Below, in pieces: positions 1-7,673 of a DNA stretch of 40,659 bases. The stretch spans positions 1-40,659 of the forward strand of contig JAMPGU010000021.1 in assembly GCA_023663865.1 (NCBI GenBank). Direction: 5' to 3'. Position numbers and translations under genes: made by a program. The DNA comes from Clostridium sp. GTDB taxonomy: Bacteria > Bacillota > Clostridia > Oscillospirales > Acutalibacteraceae. Under the pieces are notes generated by a model. It searched no databases. It saw only the letters and a list, made by a program, of their open reading frames with translations, and was not told the DNA's origin. The number at the start of each line of letters is the position of its first letter. Positions within the stretch are counted from its first letter, which is position 1.

Positions 1-83
1 TCATCGGTAATGGACATCAGCTCTGCCTTTGTATCCTCATCAGCAAAGCCAAGCCACTGTTCATATGCATCTCTGTAATTCAT
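1..83 (-). CDS. Probable phosphohexomutase (phosphoglucomutase/phosphomannomutase family), N-terminal fragment
   Basis: Only the first 27 or so codons are in the window; the gene continues beyond position 1. The fragment reads MNYRDAYEQWLGFADEDTK and then an AELMSI-type stretch. It resembles the start of clostridial phospho-sugar mutases, which open with an xYRxxYxxWL helix before the first sugar-phosphate domain. Such enzymes interconvert hexose 1- and 6-phosphates in the cytoplasm. The ATG at 83-81 has a GGAGA ribosome site upstream and a near-consensus promoter at 112-139. The active-site serine and metal loop are outside the window, so the call rests on the N-terminus alone. Confidence 0.5.
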   Translation of the reverse strand, partial: MNYRDAYEQWLGFADEDTKAELMSITD

Positions 84-111
84 AAGCACTTATCTCCAAA
101 ATTTTTTTATA

Positions 112-139
112 ATTATATCACCTTATCGGCGGTTGTCAA
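112..139 (-). promoter_or_regulatory. Sigma-A-type promoter of the phosphohexomutase gene
   Basis: On the minus strand a TTGACA -35 box (139-134) is followed after 16 bases by a TATAAT -10 box (117-112), both perfect consensus. The gene start at 83 lies about 30 bases downstream. The -35 box begins two bases after the stop codon of the upstream methyltransferase gene, so the mutase is probably transcribed separately. Confidence 0.75.
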
Positions 140-141
140 TA

Positions 142-1257
142 CTATTTGAAAAACATATAATACTGACATTTAATCATACCGTTGTAAAGCTTGCGGCGCT
201 TGTCTGCCTTACGTCCGAACACACGCTCAAACTCCTCATCGGGAGAAATAATGCCATAGCTCCATCCGAATTTTGACACAAACTTTTCTCCCATAACCTT
301 ATAAATCTTCTCTGCCTCCCTGATATCCAGCATACGCTCACCGTATGGAGGATTGGTAACCAGCGTTCCCTTTTCAGTGGAAGGGGCAAAATCCTTAATA
401 TCACTGCAGCTGAGGCGTAAGAACTTATCCACCTTAATACGCTTTGCATTTGCCATAGTCAGCTCCAACGCATGTGCATCAATATCACTTCCGAAGGCTG
501 TAAAATCCGTATCGGTTTTTATAATATCGTGACAGCGCTCACGCTCCTGCACCCAAGCGCTTTCAGGCAGAAAGCCCCAGCGGTCGCACTCAAAATTACG
601 ATTTATACCCGGTGCAATATTATGCGCCATCATAGCTCCCTCAATAAGAATTGTACCGCTGCCGCAGCAGGGATCATACAATGTATGATAATGACGAAGT
701 CTGGAAAGACTGCAAAGTGCTGCCGCCAAGGTTTCTCTTATCGGCGCATCATTGGCTTCCGGTCTGTAACCACGCTTATGCAGTCCCCTGCCGGTGGTAT
801 CAAGCATTATGGTGACCTCATCCTTCATTATCGAAAATTGAATTTGATGAACAGGCCCGCTCTCCTCAAACCAGGAAATACCATAGTCAGCTTTAAGAGA
901 TTCAACAACGGCTTTCTTTATAATGCTTTGGCAGTCCGGCACAGAGTGAAGTGCCGAATTAATGCTGTACCCTTTAACCGGGAAGGTATCAGACGCACCG
1001 ATAAACTCAGGCCACGGAAGCGCCTTTATTCCCTGAAAAAGCTCTTCAAAGGTAACTGCTTTAAATCGGTCAAGAACAATTAATATACGCTCTGCATATC
1101 TGCTGCATATATTTGCTCTTGCAAGCATATTTTCATTTCCCTCAAAAAACACACGTCCATTTTCAGCAGAAACATTCTCTGCCTCCATAAATCTTAATTC
1201 ATCAGCCACCAAGCCCTCCAAACCTAAAAGACATGGTGCCACCATTTGTAAGTACAT
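142..1257 (-). CDS. THUMP-domain class I SAM-dependent RNA methyltransferase (RlmL/YpsC-like)
   Basis: This 371-residue protein has an N-terminal ferredoxin-like/THUMP region (about residues 1-155) and a C-terminal Rossmann methyltransferase domain. The SAM-binding motif I is DPCCGSGT at 195-202. The N-methyltransferase catalytic motif IV is TNPPYGER at 301-308, the (N/D)PPY signature of base-N methyltransferases. The family, which includes E. coli RlmL and Bacillus YpsC, is known for N2-guanine methylation of 23S rRNA; the exact target base here is inference. The ATG at 1257 has a good GAGGAG site. A promoter lies at 1280-1308 and the preceding operon ends at the 1326-1353 terminator, so it appears to be monocistronic. 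Confidence 0.88.
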   Translation of the reverse strand: MYLQMVAPCLLGLEGLVADELRFMEAENVSAENGRVFFEGNENMLARANICSRYAERILIVLDRFKAVTFEELFQGIKALPWPEFIGASDTFPVKGYSINSALHSVPDCQSIIKKAVVESLKADYGISWFEESGPVHQIQFSIMKDEVTIMLDTTGRGLHKRGYRPEANDAPIRETLAAALCSLSRLRHYHTLYDPCCGSGTILIEGAMMAHNIAPGINRNFECDRWGFLPESAWVQERERCHDIIKTDTDFTAFGSDIDAHALELTMANAKRIKVDKFLRLSCSDIKDFAPSTEKGTLVTNPPYGERMLDIREAEKIYKVMGEKFVSKFGWSYGIISPDEEFERVFGRKADKRRKLYNGMIKCQYYMFFK

Positions 1258-1279
1258 AATTTCTCCTCTGTAAGCATTT

Positions 1280-1308
1280 ATTTTAGAGTTTAATTCACCA
1301 ACAGTAAA
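1280..1308 (-). promoter_or_regulatory. Promoter of the THUMP methyltransferase gene
   Basis: Minus-strand TTTACT (1308-1303), a 17-base spacer and TAAAAT (1285-1280) form a plausible sigma-A promoter in the 100-base gap between the divIC terminator and the methyltransferase start. Confidence 0.55.
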
Positions 1309-1325
1309 TACTTATATTTCTTATA

Positions 1326-1353
1326 CAAAAAGACCGAGCCATAACTCGGTCTT
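1326..1353 (-). terminator. Rho-independent terminator after divIC
   Basis: On the minus strand AAGACCGAG and CTCGGTCTT form a perfect 9-bp stem (1353-1345 with 1338-1330) around a 6-base loop, followed by a U run. It lies 7 bases after the divIC stop codon and closes the yab-divIC transcript. Confidence 0.9.
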
Positions 1354-1360
1354 ACTAAAT

Positions 1361-1693
1361 TTATTCACTGGCAGAAATATCGTAAAAAACAATTTCGTCA
1401 GATTTTACATATCCCTTTTCACGAGCCTTTTGCTCAATGTAATCATCCTTATTTTCATTATCAAGTACAGCCTGAAGCTCTTTATTGGTTTCCAGCTGTG
1501 CATCCACCTTTAATGCAATTTCATCCCTCTGCCGTTCCATACGGCTGATATCTGCACCCTGATTTACCATAGTAACTCCGAAAAAGATAAACAGAATTAC
1601 CAGTGCAACAATTGCCAAAAGCATGGGAATATTTTTTTTATTGGAAACAAATGATTTAATTGTTTTGCTCTTCTGTCCTGCTTTCCCTGCCAT
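1361..1693 (-). CDS. divIC: DivIC/FtsL-like septum formation initiator
   Basis: This 110-residue bitopic membrane protein has a short basic cytoplasmic N-terminus, one membrane span (about residues 23-45 from the ATG) and an extracytoplasmic coiled coil. The coiled coil ends in the conserved-looking DYIEQKAREKGYVKSDE segment typical of DivIC/FtsB proteins. These act in the divisome with FtsL and DivIB. The ATG at 1693 is preferred because GGTGG lies just upstream; the in-frame GTG at 1702 overlaps that ribosome site. The start lies 38 bases inside the end of yabQ, implying translational coupling. The position after yabP-yabQ matches Bacillus subtilis. Confidence 0.88.
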   Translation of the reverse strand: MAGKAGQKSKTIKSFVSNKKNIPMLLAIVALVILFIFFGVTMVNQGADISRMERQRDEIALKVDAQLETNKELQAVLDNENKDDYIEQKAREKGYVKSDEIVFYDISASE

Positions 1694-2084
1694 TTTTACC
1701 ACCTTTAGGATTTCTACGAAATATCTTCCTGTATTTATCTTTAATATTATAATATATATTATATATTATTTGCAATACTTTTTTAAAACTTTTTAACCGA
1801 ATTTTAATCTTTTTTGCAATTTTTATATGCAGGGGTCCGGTAACCAAACCAAGGGTAAAGGTAAATAAAAGAAAGCCTATTAAAATGCAGATAAGATGAA
1901 TGCTTCTGATACTGCCGTCATTAAAAATAAGGAAGTAGCAAAAGGTTACAAGTGCAGATAATATCCAAAACAAAAAGTCAAAAAAGAACCTGTCATTAAA
2001 AATCAATCGGGGCAGACGCAGAATATCAAACAGAAATCCCAGTCCGACACCCACAAACACAGCATAAAATAATGACTCAGCCAC
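1656..2084 (-). CDS. yabQ: Spore cortex biosynthesis protein YabQ
   Basis: This protein of about 142 residues has roughly four hydrophobic segments in its first 90 residues (LFYAVFVGVGLGFLFDILR near the start, then spans near 30-50 and 60-85) and a very basic, lysine-rich C-terminal tail. This fits YabQ, a spore membrane protein needed for cortex formation in Bacillus. The start is uncertain between TTG at 2087 and GTG at 2084; the GTG has the better spacing from an AAAGG site. It overlaps the end of yabP by 8 bases and runs 38 bases into divIC, so the three genes are tightly coupled. Identity rests on topology and gene order as much as on sequence. Confidence 0.8.
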   Translation of the reverse strand: MAESLFYAVFVGVGLGFLFDILRLPRLIFNDRFFFDFLFWILSALVTFCYFLIFNDGSIRSIHLICILIGFLLFTFTLGLVTGPLHIKIAKKIKIRLKSFKKVLQIIYNIYYNIKDKYRKIFRRNPKGGKNGRESRTEEQNN

Positions 2085-2352
2085 CAAACAGCCTTTTAAA
2101 CAATGATGTGCTGTTAAGCTTTTCGCTGTATGTAAGGGAGGTTATTTTGCCTGAGATAGAGAGCTGTCCCGTCTCCAGACTTAACTCCTCAATATGCAAA
2201 AGCTCACCCTTAATGGAAAGCTCACCCAAATCACAGACCGCAAGAATTTCCTGCTCATTAAATTCATCAACATCCGTAATACCGGTGAGGCTGAGCCTTC
2301 GCCTGTCAACCACACTGACGGTATGCTCAATATGCTGTGCTTCATTACTCAT
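2077..2352 (-). CDS. yabP: Sporulation protein YabP
   Basis: This 91-residue protein is a small soluble all-beta type. It contains HTVSVVDRRRLSLTGITDVD, LGELSIKGELLHI and LETGQLSISGKI, the repeated strand pattern of the YabP/YqfC family. YabP is a mother-cell sporulation protein in Bacillus; its biochemical role is unknown. The ATG at 2352 follows an AGGTGA site. It sits between rqcP and yabQ as in B. subtilis (yabO-yabP-yabQ-divIC), which strongly supports the call. Confidence 0.88.
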   Translation of the reverse strand: MSNEAQHIEHTVSVVDRRRLSLTGITDVDEFNEQEILAVCDLGELSIKGELLHIEELSLETGQLSISGKITSLTYSEKLNSTSLFKRLFGG

Positions 2353-2397
2353 AAAAAAATCACCTGATATAAAAATATGCAGGTGAATCTTGATTTA

Positions 2398-2637
2398 TTA
2401 TATCTGTTCAAACATTTTTTGCGCATCTTCCTTTAATGCGTGCTCCGTTACCACAAGAACTCTGTAGCTTCTGACATTGGCACCGAGGGAAATTTTTATT
2501 TCATCCCCTACCTTTACATCATAGGATGCTCTCGCTATTTTTCCGTTGACCTCAACCTTGCCGGCGTCACAGGCCTCATTGGCAATTGTTCTGCGTTTAA
2601 TAATGCGTGAAACCTTTAAATATTTATCTAATCTCAT
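2398..2637 (-). CDS. rqcP: S4-domain RNA-binding protein RqcP (YabO/Hsp15-like)
   Basis: The 79-residue product is almost entirely an S4 fold: MRLDKYLKVSRIIKRRT, then ANEACDAGKVEVNGK, then the DVKVGDEIKI strand. In Bacillus this protein (YabO, renamed RqcP) binds stalled 50S subunits with RqcH during alanine-tail ribosome quality control. The ATG at 2637 is chosen because GGAG lies 7 bases upstream and the family begins MRLDKxLK; the longer in-frame start at 2652 would add residues of no known homology. The gene starts only 14 bases after the U tract of the hup terminator, so it has no obvious promoter of its own. Confidence 0.9.
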   Translation of the reverse strand: MRLDKYLKVSRIIKRRTIANEACDAGKVEVNGKIARASYDVKVGDEIKISLGANVRSYRVLVVTEHALKEDAQKMFEQI

Positions 2638-2650
2638 AAAAACTCCATAC

Positions 2651-2694
2651 AAAAATATAAGGCACCTATACGGGTCGTACCCATTTGGTGCCTT
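2651..2694 (-). terminator. Terminator-like hairpin after the HU gene
   Basis: On the minus strand AAGGCACC (2694-2687) pairs with GGTGCCTT (2666-2659), with an inner GGGT/ACCC helix, followed by UAUAUUUUU. It lies 15 bases after the hup stop codon. It separates hup from rqcP, so partial read-through probably feeds rqcP-yabPQ-divIC. Confidence 0.8.
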
Positions 2695-2709
2695 ACATAA
2701 TCCGTTTGC

Positions 2710-2982
2710 TTATTTTACAGCATCTTTAAGAGCTGAACCAGCCTTAAAAGCAGGAACCTTAGCAGCAGGAATTGTAATTGTTTCCTTAGTACGAGGATTT
2801 AAGCCTGTACGAGCTGCTCTCTCTTTAACTGAGAAAGTACCGAAGCCAATAAGAGCAACCTTATCACCATCAGCAAGAGCTTCCTTAACTGAATCGAATA
2901 CTGCTGCTACTGCAGCCTCTGCGTCCTTCTTTGAAAGGTTAGCCTTTGCAGCTACTGCTGCAGCAAGTTCTGTCTTGTTCAT
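2710..2982 (-). CDS. hup: HU-family nucleoid DNA-binding protein
   Basis: This 90-residue protein has the full HU/IHF fold. It begins [11 protein letters not shown], has the [13 protein letters not shown] core, and carries the DNA-minor-groove arm around [21 protein letters not shown], with the intercalating proline in NPRT. It dimerises and bends and compacts DNA. The length is standard. It lies 24 bases after mazG with a GGAGG-type site and ends before a strong hairpin, consistent with high expression as the end of a mazG-hup transcript. HU is not part of this cluster in B. subtilis, where hbs is elsewhere. Confidence 0.95.
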   Translation of the reverse strand: MNKTELAAAVAAKANLSKKDAEAAVAAVFDSVKEALADGDKVALIGFGTFSVKERAARTGLNPRTKETITIPAAKVPAFKAGSALKDAVK

Positions 2983-3006
2983 TTAAAATTCCTCCGTTTT
3001 ACTGAA

Positions 3007-3813
3007 TTAATCAGAAATTATTTCTTTTGCTTTATCCCACAGTAAATCAAGCTCTTCAATAGAAGTATCCTTCATAGATATACCCTTTTCCTCTGCCAGC
3101 TGTTCAACCATATTAAATCGTTTGATAAATTTATTGGTTGCAGCGGTAAGCGCCTCCTCACTGTCAACACCGACAAAGCGGGAAACATTTACACAGGAAA
3201 AAAGCAAATCGCCAAGCTCTTCTTCTATATTAGCAGAATCACTATGTTCGACAGCAATTTTTAACTCGTTAACCTCTTCACATACCTTATCAAAAGCACC
3301 GCCGATATCATTCCAGTCGAAGCCGGACTTGCTTGCTCTTTGCTGAACCTTTTGCGCACGCATAAGTGCAGGAAGCTCAACAGGAACACTGCTTATAGCC
3401 TGACTTTGCTTTTTGATGCCTTTGGTTGCTGCTTTGGCAGCATCCCAGCTGTTAAGTGCCTCAGCCTCATTACTTGCTTTTACATCGTCGAAAACATGGG
3501 GATGGCGGACAACAAGCTTTTGACAGATGTCATTGCATACATCGTCAAAGTTAAAGTTACCCTGCTCCCTCTCCATTTCAGTATGGAGAGCGACCTGAAG
3601 CAGTACATCTCCAAGCTCCTCACGCAAGCCTTCAACACTTTGCTGATTAATAGCCTCAATAACCTCATAGGTTTCTTCAATAAAATTCTTTTTAATTGAA
3701 GTATGGGTCTGTGCCATATCCCAGGGGCATCCACCCGGTGCTCTGAGCTTTGCGACTATTGAAATTAAATCATTGATGTCATATTTATCCTTAATTTCAA
3801 AATCAACAGCCAT
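3007..3813 (-). CDS. mazG: Nucleoside triphosphate pyrophosphohydrolase MazG
   Basis: The 268-residue protein carries two MazG helical modules. The first has LRAPGGCPWDMAQTHTS, FIEETYEVIEAI and LREELGDVLLQV; the second has VCEEVNELKIA and IEEELGDLLFSCVNV. The EExxE and ExxD pairs are the metal-binding motifs. MazG hydrolyses (d)NTPs to monophosphates plus pyrophosphate. The ATG at 3813 has an AGAGAGG site; an earlier ATG at 3858 would add a poorly supported 15 residues. B. subtilis YabN, at this position, has an extra N-terminal tetrapyrrole-methylase-like domain that is absent here. Confidence 0.92.
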   Translation of the reverse strand: MAVDFEIKDKYDINDLISIVAKLRAPGGCPWDMAQTHTSIKKNFIEETYEVIEAINQQSVEGLREELGDVLLQVALHTEMEREQGNFNFDDVCNDICQKLVVRHPHVFDDVKASNEAEALNSWDAAKAATKGIKKQSQAISSVPVELPALMRAQKVQQRASKSGFDWNDIGGAFDKVCEEVNELKIAVEHSDSANIEEELGDLLFSCVNVSRFVGVDSEEALTAATNKFIKRFNMVEQLAEEKGISMKDTSIEELDLLWDKAKEIISD

Positions 3814-3903
3814 CAAAACCTCTCTCTTTCGATTAACTAGTTTGGGGCAACAGTGCATAATATTTTAAAATATCCGTATTACGATCACCGATAGCCTAAC
3901 TGC

Positions 3904-3932
3904 ATCATACTATAAATAATCAAAAATTTCAA
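3904..3932 (-). promoter_or_regulatory. Promoter of mazG-hup
   Basis: On the minus strand TTGAAA (3932-3927), a 17-base spacer and TATGAT (3909-3904) make a good sigma-A-type promoter in the 146-base gap between spoVB and mazG. This would let mazG and hup be expressed in vegetative cells independently of the sporulation gene upstream. Confidence 0.65.
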
Positions 3933-3959
3933 GCAATTAAGCAAAATTTTACATTTTCA

Positions 3960-5591
3960 TTATACGAATTTTTCCTTAAACGTTAAGGTTTTTGTAAAAA
4001 ACAGTAATAATATGTAGATGATTACACAGCTTACTATCAGCAAAATGAAAACAGAAAAAGAGATTTCAGCAGAGTCTTTCATATAATCCATTAAGAAATA
4101 TGCTAGCACACCGCAAACAACAGGGTTAATAAATACAGGCATTAGCTTAATTTCCGCCTTTGTCTTTCTGCAAATTGTAATGATATTCATAATAACAATA
4201 ATCAGAAAGCCCACAAAATTTGACACAGCAGCACCGAGAATATTTACATCATCATTCGTGATTAAAACATAATTCAGCACAACACGAACCACGCTTGAAA
4301 GGATAAACGGCAGAATCGTATTCTTCGCAAAGCCCAGCGCACCGGCACAATATACTGTTGTGGTGGCAAGACTGCAGGGCAGCACAAGTACGCCCATCAT
4401 AAATAAAAGCTGGCTGCCGTTTTCAACAATATCGGGATTTGATTTGATATAAAACATACTAAGTATTTCTCTATGAAACACAGCCAAAATCAAACCACCT
4501 AAAACAGACAGTATAACCGTATATTTTAATATGCTGGACATAAGGGAGGAAAATCTTCCGCTGCTGTTTTCAAAGGCGGTGCTCACGGCAGGAACAGCTG
4601 TAACACCCAATGCCATAACGATTGACGGGACCAGATTTTTAAAATCAAGTATCGTGGCAAAAATACCGAACACATATGTATAAATATCATTCCCTGAATA
4701 ATGATAGCTTTCAGACAAGGCCTGTTCACTGCACAGCGACAAAAAATACTGTATGCTTGATGTATCAACAAAATTGGACAGGCTTTGAATCACTGTTGCA
4801 CCGATTAATGAGGCACTGAAGGCAAGAAGCTCATTGTATGCAAGCTTCGCATCCTCCCTGCCGCACTTTGCTGACGGATACTTTGCTTTGGCATAAATCA
4901 TTGCAAAGAGGTAAGCCACGATGCTTCCGAGGGTTGTTCCCAGCATGGCAGCAGCCGAGGTCAGCGGATATATAAACGACAATGCCTCCTGCTCGGTAAG
5001 CAAGGTGACACCGAATACCGGCTTATTTAATAAATAGCATTCATATAAGCCTGACATAGAAAGTCTCGCGAATAAAAGACCGAACACCATTTTAAACAGT
5101 GCTTCCAAAAGCTGGCTGACCGCCGTTGCCTTCATATCAAAAAAGCCCTCTGCATAAGCTCTGTGGCTGGCACCTAAGCAAGAAAAGAACACAGACGGGG
5201 CTAAGGCTAAAATGGTGTAAATGCTTTTTGGGGAAGAGGATATTGCACTCGAATAGGGCTTTGCCAATACCAGCATAACCAGAAGTCCTATTACGCCGAC
5301 AATAAAAAATAATCTTTTGGAGGCACGGCGAAGTGCATATATTTTTTCCTTATTCCCCTTAGCCTCATAGCTGCTTATCAGCTTCGTCAGTGCTAAAGGA
5401 AACGCGCCCATAGTCAGTGCATGAACCGGAAGGCAAAGGTTGTAGGCTATAGAAAAATATCCCCGTCCCTCAGCACCTATATAAGCGGTTAAAGGAATTT
5501 TATAAACTGCACTGATAATCTTTACAATTACTGTTGCAATAAGCAGAATAAAGGCAGACGTCATATATCTTTGTTTAAGAGATTTTTTCAC
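3960..5591 (-). CDS. spoVB: SpoVB-type polysaccharide flippase (MOP/MurJ superfamily)
   Basis: This 543-residue multispanning membrane protein has about 14 hydrophobic segments. Its N-terminal block, KIISAVYKIPLTAYIGAEGRG then YFSIAYNLCLPV, is characteristic of the SpoVB/YabM branch of MOP exporters. SpoVB is required for spore cortex peptidoglycan synthesis and is thought to flip lipid-linked precursors; the substrate is inference. The start is a GTG at 5591, which follows a GGTGAT site; an upstream ATG at 5639 lacks one. It heads the spoVB-mazG-hup-rqcP-yabPQ-divIC cluster, the same order as yabM-yabN-yabO-yabP-yabQ-divIC in Bacillus. Confidence 0.9.
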   Translation of the reverse strand: MKKSLKQRYMTSAFILLIATVIVKIISAVYKIPLTAYIGAEGRGYFSIAYNLCLPVHALTMGAFPLALTKLISSYEAKGNKEKIYALRRASKRLFFIVGVIGLLVMLVLAKPYSSAISSSPKSIYTILALAPSVFFSCLGASHRAYAEGFFDMKATAVSQLLEALFKMVFGLLFARLSMSGLYECYLLNKPVFGVTLLTEQEALSFIYPLTSAAAMLGTTLGSIVAYLFAMIYAKAKYPSAKCGREDAKLAYNELLAFSASLIGATVIQSLSNFVDTSSIQYFLSLCSEQALSESYHYSGNDIYTYVFGIFATILDFKNLVPSIVMALGVTAVPAVSTAFENSSGRFSSLMSSILKYTVILSVLGGLILAVFHREILSMFYIKSNPDIVENGSQLLFMMGVLVLPCSLATTTVYCAGALGFAKNTILPFILSSVVRVVLNYVLITNDDVNILGAAVSNFVGFLIIVIMNIITICRKTKAEIKLMPVFINPVVCGVLAYFLMDYMKDSAEISFSVFILLIVSCVIIYILLLFFTKTLTFKEKFV

Positions 5592-5657
5592 ATAATCACC
5601 AATTTTATAATATTTCTTTAGGCAAAGAGACCGGCTCAACTGCCTGAAATTCCATAT

Positions 5658-5691
5658 AAAAACAAAGAAGGCAGTGGATAAACACTGCCTT
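5658..5691 (-). terminator. Rho-independent terminator upstream of spoVB
   Basis: On the minus strand AAGGCAGTG (5691-5683) and CACTGCCTT (5676-5668) form a perfect 9-bp stem around a 6-base loop, followed by a CUUUGUUUUU tail. It closes the transcript of the coiled-coil gene that ends at 5719. Confidence 0.88.
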
Positions 5692-5718
5692 TAAACATCT
5701 TTACTTTATTCATCTTTA

Positions 5719-6171
5719 TTATTCATCGTCAGATTCAAACATATCATAAGGATTTATCTCAACCTCTTCTGCCGGTGCAGAATCACGCTGAAATGCCTCC
5801 TTGGTCTTTTGCGCCATATTGATAACAGATTCATTAAACTCCGCCTTAGCCAAATCAATTTCATCTGTTAAGACTGCCTTTTTCTCCTCAAGTCTGCCGA
5901 TTTCATCAACCTGCGTTTGAAGCTCTGCTTCATCAACGGCTGCACCATTCAGCATTTTGTACTGATTTTTTCCATAGGCTTCGTAAAGCTTTGAAAGCTT
6001 TGCCTTTGTATCCAGAAACTCGACTCTTTTTCTGCTGATTTCCCAATGCTCTACACTCTTCTTACCAAAGGTTTCAGCAACACCCTTGGTTTTATTAAGC
6101 ATTTCCTCAAGCTTCGGATTATTAATATTAAAGTCTGATGTATTAAACACATCACTAAATCTCATACCCAT
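5719..6171 (-). CDS. Unknown soluble coiled-coil protein
   Basis: I do not recognise this 150-residue protein. It is charged and almost all helical. Heptad-like stretches run from LEEMLNKTKGVAETF to about residue 65, and again through IGRLEEKKAVLTDEIDLAKA near 95-115. It ends in an acidic tail, NPYDMFESDDE. It has no signal peptide, membrane span or cysteine cluster. The ATG at 6171 has an AGAGGTGG site 5 bases upstream. The gene has its own promoter (6191-6219) and terminator (5658-5691), so it is a monocistronic unit between hemZ and spoVB. A structural or scaffold role is possible but unsupported. Confidence 0.7.
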   Translation of the reverse strand: MGMRFSDVFNTSDFNINNPKLEEMLNKTKGVAETFGKKSVEHWEISRKRVEFLDTKAKLSKLYEAYGKNQYKMLNGAAVDEAELQTQVDEIGRLEEKKAVLTDEIDLAKAEFNESVINMAQKTKEAFQRDSAPAEEVEINPYDMFESDDE

Positions 6172-6190
6172 AACAACCACCTCTATAATC

Positions 6191-6219
6191 ATTATATTAC
6201 AAGGTGTATTTTTTTGCAA
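6191..6219 (-). promoter_or_regulatory. Promoter of the coiled-coil gene
   Basis: On the minus strand TTGCAA (6219-6214), a 17-base spacer and a perfect TATAAT (6196-6191) lie 20 bases before the ATG at 6171. The -35 box begins just after the hemZ stop codon. Confidence 0.72.
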
Positions 6220-6228
6220 TACAAAACG

Positions 6229-7668
6229 CTATATTAATTCATATTCATTATAAAAGTTAATTATTCCATTCTTTCTTTCAAGGAGTTCATCAAATCTGTC
6301 CAGATATTCATAGGGATATTTAAAATTATAAATTCGTTCAATTTTCCCTGTTGCCTGATTTTTAAGACGCGTAACAGCACCTGCACCCACTGCAAGAACG
6401 GAATGGGTTTCATCCATCATATAAACGTTATAGAGGCAATCCTTGTCGGGCTTGCACCAACCTACATTTTCTAAATTACCAAGACTTTTTGACTGGCGGT
6501 ACATATAATACGGATAATATCCTGCGGCAGACAAGGATTGATTTGAATAATCCACCATATCGGAGGTAACTATTCTGTCTGTCAAATCAAATGTATTATC
6601 TCGTGTAACCATATATGCAGCGGACTTGAGTGCCAAGGTATGTACAGTAATAGATTCCGCACCCAGCGAGATTGCTTGATTTATTCCTGATTTAAAGGAG
6701 TGCAGGTTATCCTTTGGCAGTCCTGCAATAAGGTCCATATTGATATTATCAAAACCGATTTTTCTTGCCAGCTCAAAAGCGTCAATCGTCTGCTGCACGG
6801 TATGCTTTCTGCCGATTTCATTAAGCACCTCGTCATTAAAGCTTTGAGGATTAATGCTTATACGTGACACCTGTGCGTTTTTCAGTGCAAGCAATTTTTC
6901 ATCGGTAACGGTATCGGGTCTGCCTGCCTCAACAGTATATTCACGAAGAGAGGACAAATCAAAGCTGTTTGATATTGTATGGAACAGCTTTGTCAGCTGA
7001 GGTGCTTCAAGGGTGGTAGGTGTACCACCGCCGAAATAGATTGTCTCCAGCCTTAAACCAAGTGCTTTTGCAATTTCTCCCGTTCGTGCAAGCTCCTTGC
7101 AAAGCAAATCAACATAAGGCTCCATAAGGCGTTTGGTACGCTCAATGGAATGAGACACGAAGGAGCAGTACGCGCATCGGCTGGGGCAAAATGGTATGGA
7201 TACATAAAGCGAAAAGGATTCAGGCTGAGAAAGTGCAATGATTTTATTTTCATGCTTCATAACCTCTATTGCCAAATCGGTCTTATGTGGTGTCGCAAGG
7301 AAGGTGTTTATAAAATAATTTCTTGCTCCTGCCTCACCGTATTTCTCGCAAAATCTATGCATCAGCTTAGCCGGCCGAACACCAAAGAGTATGCCCCAGG
7401 GCGGTTGATAGCCCAAAAGCTCACGCAGCACAGAATAAAGCAAAACGGACATAGCTGTTGCCATATCCTCGCTGCTGTCAATTATATGTATTCTTTTCAA
7501 TGACTTATCGTAAACCTTAGCATCCACAACAAGCCGGTTATCCGCCCTTTCGGTTACGATAATGATATCTTCAACACCATCGTCCTTGATTTTTTCATAA
7601 GGAAAAAACACAGTACAAAGATTTTTCATATCATAACCGAATTCGTGATTCTTTACCTTTAATACCAT
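6229..7668 (-). CDS. hemZ: HemZ-type radical SAM protein (coproporphyrinogen III oxidase-like)
   Basis: The 479-residue protein has an N-terminal HemZ-specific region (about 1-150, including LFGVRPAKLMHRF) and a radical-SAM core. The core has CPSRCAYCSF, the CxxxCxxC 4Fe-4S motif, followed by IYFGGGTPTTL and the HemN-like VEAGRPDTVT and RISINPQSFN segments. HemN/HemZ proteins carry out oxygen-independent coproporphyrinogen oxidation, but HemZ enzymatic function is less certain than HemN, and no other haem gene is nearby. It is the last gene of the long his-recJ-rel-dtd run, 5 bases after the MBL hydrolase stop codon, with a weak ribosome site. Confidence 0.87.
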   Translation of the reverse strand: MVLKVKNHEFGYDMKNLCTVFFPYEKIKDDGVEDIIIVTERADNRLVVDAKVYDKSLKRIHIIDSSEDMATAMSVLLYSVLRELLGYQPPWGILFGVRPAKLMHRFCEKYGEAGARNYFINTFLATPHKTDLAIEVMKHENKIIALSQPESFSLYVSIPFCPSRCAYCSFVSHSIERTKRLMEPYVDLLCKELARTGEIAKALGLRLETIYFGGGTPTTLEAPQLTKLFHTISNSFDLSSLREYTVEAGRPDTVTDEKLLALKNAQVSRISINPQSFNDEVLNEIGRKHTVQQTIDAFELARKIGFDNINMDLIAGLPKDNLHSFKSGINQAISLGAESITVHTLALKSAAYMVTRDNTFDLTDRIVTSDMVDYSNQSLSAAGYYPYYMYRQSKSLGNLENVGWCKPDKDCLYNVYMMDETHSVLAVGAGAVTRLKNQATGKIERIYNFKYPYEYLDRFDELLERKNGIINFYNEYELI

Positions 7669-7673
7669 TTATC

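Noticed and set aside
472..1083. 203-codon open frame on the plus strand
   Set aside because: It lies wholly antisense to the THUMP methyltransferase gene, has no ribosome site, and its translation resembles no protein. The opposite frame has clear motifs.
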